42,928 nt of DNA from NCBI RefSeq assembly GCF_011044975.1, contig NZ_JAAKZV010000042.1:1-42928 (forward strand), written 5' to 3'. The notes beneath the pieces were generated by a model. The model was not told the origin of the DNA. It did no database searches and worked only from the letters and a program-made list of their open reading frames with translations. Origin of the DNA: Streptomyces coryli. Lineage in GTDB: Bacteria > Actinomycetota > Actinomycetes > Streptomycetales > Streptomycetaceae. This document shows positions 40,234 through 42,928 of this stretch, piece after piece (within the stretch, counting starts at the first letter, position 1; every line of letters begins with the position of its first letter). The position numbers and the translations under genes are program-made.

Positions 40234-41226
40234 TCAACCCAGCGCATCCATCAGGGCGGTGACATAGTCGTCCAACCGCTCCTCAACAGCTCGCGCCGTA
40301 AGCTCCGCCCTCCCCGCTTCCCGCCATGGCTGCGCCACCAAGTGCACTTCTTCCGAAAACGCCAGCGCGTCCCGCACCTGCCAGTACAGCCGCTCACTCG
40401 CGACCGCGGCCAGCACCCCGCCGGCCTCCTCATACGCCGCAACGAACCGCAGACCCCACACCGGCCCGTGCAGCAGCGCGAGATTGGTGGAGCAGTGCGC
40501 CACATCGAGATCCGCCGGCCCCCAGGAGGCCCCGGCCCAGTCGACGACGCCGGTTACCCGGGGCGCCGCGTCGAACAGCACATTTCCGGGGTGGAAGTCC
40601 CGGTGCAGGAAGCGCCCTTCGTAGGCCGGCGCAGGCTTGCGGATCACGTCGATCGCCGCGGCCCATGCCACCGCGTCGGCGCGCTTCGGAACCACGACGG
40701 TGTCGGCGGTAGTCAAGGCCACATACTCCCGGGGCCGCTCGGCGGGCCGCACCGCGTGGATCGCCACGAGCTGACGGGCCAACAGCGGAACGCGCGCCTC
40801 CAGTCCCTCGTCACCAAGGACCGTCCGCCCCGGCACATGCGACATCAGGAGCGACGGATACTCGCAATGCGCGGCGGTCGGATCAACGGCGACCAGTGCA
40901 GGAGCCGGCACACCGGCGGCCCCCGGAAGCAGCGTCAGAGCGCCGGCCTCCCGGTCCAGCAAGTCCTCGGCGCGCTCCACGAAGAACGGGTCGACGTAGG
41001 TCCGTAGCACCAGGTCACGGGTACTTCCGTCCCGCGCACCGATGGTCAGCCGCCGCATTTCGGCAGTGACACCACCACGCAGCACCTGGAATCCGACGAT
41101 CCGCTCCCCGACCTCCAGATGCCGCCTCACCCACTCCAGGGTCAACGGTCGGACAGCCGCCGCCTCATCGCGATTTACCACCAGGCCACCCCACCATCCG
41201 GACGACGGCCCGCGCAGAAGATCCAT
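40234..41226 (-). CDS. Aminoglycoside-phosphotransferase-fold kinase (APH family)
   Basis: A 330-residue APH/choline-kinase-like enzyme. The catalytic loop HRDFHPGNVLFD supplies the base Asp, and VVDWAGASWGPADLDVAH is the Mg-binding DFG-like segment. The N-terminal lobe (about 20-110) holds LRGGVTAEMRRLTI, which is the nucleotide-binding strand region. The family phosphorylates hydroxyl groups of aminoglycosides, sugars, choline or small metabolites; the substrate here is unknown, and true antibiotic resistance cannot be claimed. ATG 41226 is used, though a GTG about 15 codons later (before VNRDEAAA) is possible. Divergent from the VanZ-like gene. Confidence 0.85.
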   Translation of the reverse strand: MDLLRGPSSGWWGGLVVNRDEAAAVRPLTLEWVRRHLEVGERIVGFQVLRGGVTAEMRRLTIGARDGSTRDLVLRTYVDPFFVERAEDLLDREAGALTLLPGAAGVPAPALVAVDPTAAHCEYPSLLMSHVPGRTVLGDEGLEARVPLLARQLVAIHAVRPAERPREYVALTTADTVVVPKRADAVAWAAAIDVIRKPAPAYEGRFLHRDFHPGNVLFDAAPRVTGVVDWAGASWGPADLDVAHCSTNLALLHGPVWGLRFVAAYEEAGGVLAAVASERLYWQVRDALAFSEEVHLVAQPWREAGRAELTARAVEERLDDYVTALMDALG

Positions 41227-41307
41227 GGGATCACCGATTCATACGCCGCCGATATGTGGCGCCGGTGAGACTGCTGACGACAACAAGCTGGAAGCGGGGG
41301 TGGAAGG

Positions 41308-41871
41308 GTGCGCCTCGAAGGGTGGCACGGCTGGCTCGGCACGTTCACCGGGGTAGCGCTCCTCACGGTGACCGCGCTGCCGGTGGCAGCGCTCGCGGCC
41401 TGGGCTCTGACCCGCCGACGAAGACTCGCCGGCGCCCCGGCGCCGAGGGCACGGCGCATATCGCTCGCCGAGGTCGGCATCGTCTACGGGACGGTGCCGG
41501 TGGTCTGGTTGATCCTGCTGCCGGGCGACGAGGGTGGGGCGGTCGTAAATCTGGTGCCGCTACGGGACCTGCTCACGATGAACACGGGCCAGATCGTCGG
41601 CAATCTGCTGGTCTTCGCGGCGCTGGGCTCCCTCGCCCCACTGCGGTTCGCGGCGCTGGCATCGGTACGGCGAGTGCTGGCGCTCGGAGCCGGCTGCTCG
41701 ATCCTGGTCGAATCAGCGCAGTACGCCCTCCACCTGGACCGAGTGTCGTCCGTAGACGACGTACTGCTCAACACCGCCGGCGCCGGCCTCGCCGCCCTGA
41801 CGTCCCGCCACTGGTGGCGCGCCGCCAGCAGTCCGCTACCCGCGGCGTGCTGTCCGACCGCCACGCAGTGA
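41308..41871 (+). CDS. VanZ-like membrane protein
   Basis: A 187-residue protein of the VanZ family. Four hydrophobic helices (about 10-36, 52-72, 90-122, 125-170) and the motifs NLVPLRDLL, GQIVGNLLVFAALGSLAPL, SCSILVESAQY-like and SVDDVLLNTAGAGLAAL are typical. VanZ is known from teicoplanin resistance, but most homologues are housekeeping membrane proteins of unknown role, so resistance should not be inferred. The GTG start at 41308 lies right after GGAAGG. No van operon is present. It ends 86 bp before the convergent M23 gene, with a hairpin between. Confidence 0.85.
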   Translation: MRLEGWHGWLGTFTGVALLTVTALPVAALAAWALTRRRRLAGAPAPRARRISLAEVGIVYGTVPVVWLILLPGDEGGAVVNLVPLRDLLTMNTGQIVGNLLVFAALGSLAPLRFAALASVRRVLALGAGCSILVESAQYALHLDRVSSVDDVLLNTAGAGLAALTSRHWWRAASSPLPAACCPTATQ

Positions 41872-41915
41872 GGCGAGGGCGCCCCGGGAGCTCGGCGCAC
41901 CTTCATGACAGTGGC

Positions 41916-41941
41916 CCCGCTGCCCGGATATCGGCAGCGGG
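41916..41941. terminator. Terminator between the VanZ-like and M23 genes
   Basis: CCCGCTGCC (41916-41924) and GGCAGCGGG (41933-41941) form a perfect 9-bp stem with an 8-base loop, between two convergent stops. Serves either direction. Confidence 0.75.
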
Positions 41942-41957
41942 ACCAATGCTGCATTCC

Positions 41958-42091
41958 TCAGCAGTCGGGGATGACGGTGCCGTTGTTGTCGCGCGCTTCG
42001 TCGTTGCCCCAGCGGGACAGGTAGTACGCCGATACGTACTGATTGGCCGGGCCCACATCCGGGTCGGTCTTCAGCCACCAGTGGTTGTAGT
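41958..42091 (-). repeat. 134-bp direct repeat, copy 1 (3' end of M23 gene)
   Basis: Identical to 42790-42923, offset by exactly 832 bp. It covers the stop codon and the last 43-44 codons. Identity ends abruptly at the same codon in both copies within the visible sequence. Confidence 0.95.
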
Positions 42092-42770
42092 TGCCCGCAC
42101 CGTCACGGATCTCGCGGCCCCACGCCTTGCAATAGACGTAGTTGGTGGCCTTGTAGAGCGTGCCGGTCTGCGACGTCGACGTCGGCGAGGCGAACACCGG
42201 CGCATCAGCGAAGGTATCCACCCAGTATTTGCCGTCGCCACCGCAGCCGTTGTCGCTGGTGATCGACCGCTGCCCGTACGAGCCCGGGTAGGGGGCGAGG
42301 GACTGGCCGTTGATGTGGATGGTCTGCCCGGCGCCGTTGTAGAGCTGCTCGTAGTGGATGTGCGCACCGGAGCTGTTGCCGGTGGAGCCCGTGTAGCCGA
42401 TGGTCTGGCCCTGGCTCACCGATTGGCCGTGGCTGATCGCGAACGACGACAGGTGGAAGTAGTACGTCTTCCAGCCGCCGCCGTGGTCGATGACGACATA
42501 GTTGCCGGCGCCGTTCGCCTCGTAGTAGCGGTATGCGGTGCCGGCGGCGGAGGCCAGGTTCGGCTGGCCGGCGGTGCCTCCGCCGTTCTTGATGAAGTCC
42601 AGCGCCAGCCGGACCTCCTGCGAATGATGGCTGTACGTCCAGGACTGGCCGCACGGGAACGGCGCCTTGAAGTTCGGCGCCGCATGCGCCGAGGGTGCCG
42701 TGAGGAGCCCGGCGAGAAGGGCGGCAATGGTCGCCGTCACCGCCACCAAGGCATTGCGCAGATGACGCAT
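41958..42770 (-). CDS. Secreted M23 metallopeptidase with C-terminal SH3-like domain
   Basis: A 270-residue exported protein. A signal peptide ends at AHA-30. The M23 (LasA/lysostaphin-like) catalytic domain spans about 32-165, with zinc-ligand candidates in HHSQEVRLALD (H48/H49 and D58), H106 in YYFHLSS and H137/H139 in GAHIHYE. Residues 185-270 resemble a small SH3-like domain, ending in a cysteine (C40, C176, C214 and C270 may pair). Such enzymes cut peptide bridges in peptidoglycan, either remodelling the own wall or lysing rivals. ATG 42770 has GGAGG 5 bp upstream; ATG 42782 is in frame. It lies 19 bp behind the stop of a near-copy that continues off the window. Confidence 0.9.
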   Translation of the reverse strand: MRHLRNALVAVTATIAALLAGLLTAPSAHAAPNFKAPFPCGQSWTYSHHSQEVRLALDFIKNGGGTAGQPNLASAAGTAYRYYEANGAGNYVVIDHGGGWKTYYFHLSSFAISHGQSVSQGQTIGYTGSTGNSSGAHIHYEQLYNGAGQTIHINGQSLAPYPGSYGQRSITSDNGCGGDGKYWVDTFADAPVFASPTSTSQTGTLYKATNYVYCKAWGREIRDGAGNYNHWWLKTDPDVGPANQYVSAYYLSRWGNDEARDNNGTVIPDC

Positions 42771-42789
42771 GAGAACCTCCATGGGGATG

Positions 42790-42923
42790 TCAGCAGTCGG
42801 GGATGACGGTGCCGTTGTTGTCGCGCGCTTCGTCGTTGCCCCAGCGGGACAGGTAGTACGCCGATACGTACTGATTGGCCGGGCCCACATCCGGGTCGGT
42901 CTTCAGCCACCAGTGGTTGTAGT
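42790..42923 (-). repeat. 134-bp direct repeat, copy 2
   Basis: Identical to 41958-42091. Only five further bases are visible before the window ends, and these already differ from copy 1. Confidence 0.95.
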
Positions 42924-42928
42924 AGTGG
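42790..42928 (-). CDS. C-terminal end of a second, paralogous M23 metallopeptidase gene (partial)
   Basis: The last 46 codons of a minus-strand gene whose 5' part lies outside the window. It encodes the same C-terminal SH3-like end and TGA stop as the M23 gene just downstream, ending in the identical NGTVIPDC. Just before the shared part it reads YYNHWW where the neighbour has NYNHWW, so the genes are related but not identical. The spacing of 19 bp from this stop to the next start points to a tandem duplication transcribed as one unit. Confidence 0.85.
   Translation of the reverse strand, partial: HYYNHWWLKTDPDVGPANQYVSAYYLSRWGNDEARDNNGTVIPDC

Noticed and set aside
40234-41226. Aminoglycoside resistance gene
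   Set aside because: Only fold-level motifs match; no specific APH subgroup can be recognised.
41308-41871. Glycopeptide resistance (vanZ)
   Set aside because: No VanH, VanA or VanX partner is present; VanZ-fold proteins are widespread without that role.
1-42928. Mobile elements, prophage genes, CRISPR arrays or tRNA genes
   Set aside because: No transposase, integrase, short-repeat array or cloverleaf-like sequence was found on reading both strands.

Overview
This 42.9 kb stretch is chromosomal DNA from a high-GC actinobacterium, most likely a member of the Streptomycetaceae. Support comes from the strong G/C bias at third codon positions, the GTG/TTG starts, an ArgS-related NrtL protein, paired SigB/F-type sigma factors, a c-di-AMP riboswitch in front of a LysM cell-wall hydrolase, and many two-component, TetR and MFS genes. 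I see no rRNA, tRNA, CRISPR array, prophage or insertion sequence. The window looks like chromosome-arm or accessory core sequence and is densely coding.

Layout. 1-4 kb: the N-terminal part of nrtL (cut by the window edge), a stand-alone receiver protein, a lipoprotein serine hydrolase, a c-di-AMP riboswitch with a LysM/transglycosylase gene, and an acidic protein. 4.1-5.3 kb: a translationally coupled fluoride-export operon (crcB, DUF190, crcB). 5.4-9.7 kb: a coupled carboxylesterase and acyl-CoA ligase pair, divergent from a PucR-type regulator. 9.8-11.6 kb: two convergent alpha/beta hydrolases. 11.7-15.5 kb: a PrsW-type membrane protease fused to a small membrane domain, its small coupled partner, a perfect terminator and a DHA2 drug pump. 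15.6-20.9 kb: a Ser/Thr kinase, a family VIII esterase, an SDR divergent from a TetR gene across a perfect operator, and a quinone-oxidoreductase-like protein.

21-32.3 kb reads as a drug-response or detoxification block. It holds a TetR regulator divergent from a NarL-type two-component system, a MacB/FtsX-type ABC exporter, an MFS pump coupled to an FAD monooxygenase, and a phosphoenolpyruvate-synthase/rifampin-phosphotransferase-like enzyme.

32.3-35.8 kb is the most unusual part. A 66-residue protein with 18 cysteines, built as two copies of the same nine-cysteine pattern spaced exactly 33 residues apart, sits beside an ECF sigma factor, a His-rich membrane protein and a PepSY membrane protein with a His-rich loop. 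I read this as a candidate metal-handling locus with an apparently new metallothionein type.

36-42.9 kb: a BrkB/YihY membrane protein, DUF2267, two divergent SigB/F-family sigma factors that both carry SigB-like promoters, a stand-alone FhaA-N-terminal (DUF3662) protein, an aminoglycoside-phosphotransferase-fold protein, a VanZ-like protein, and a secreted M23 peptidase in tandem with a second copy that runs off the window. The two M23 genes share a 134-bp identical 3' end.
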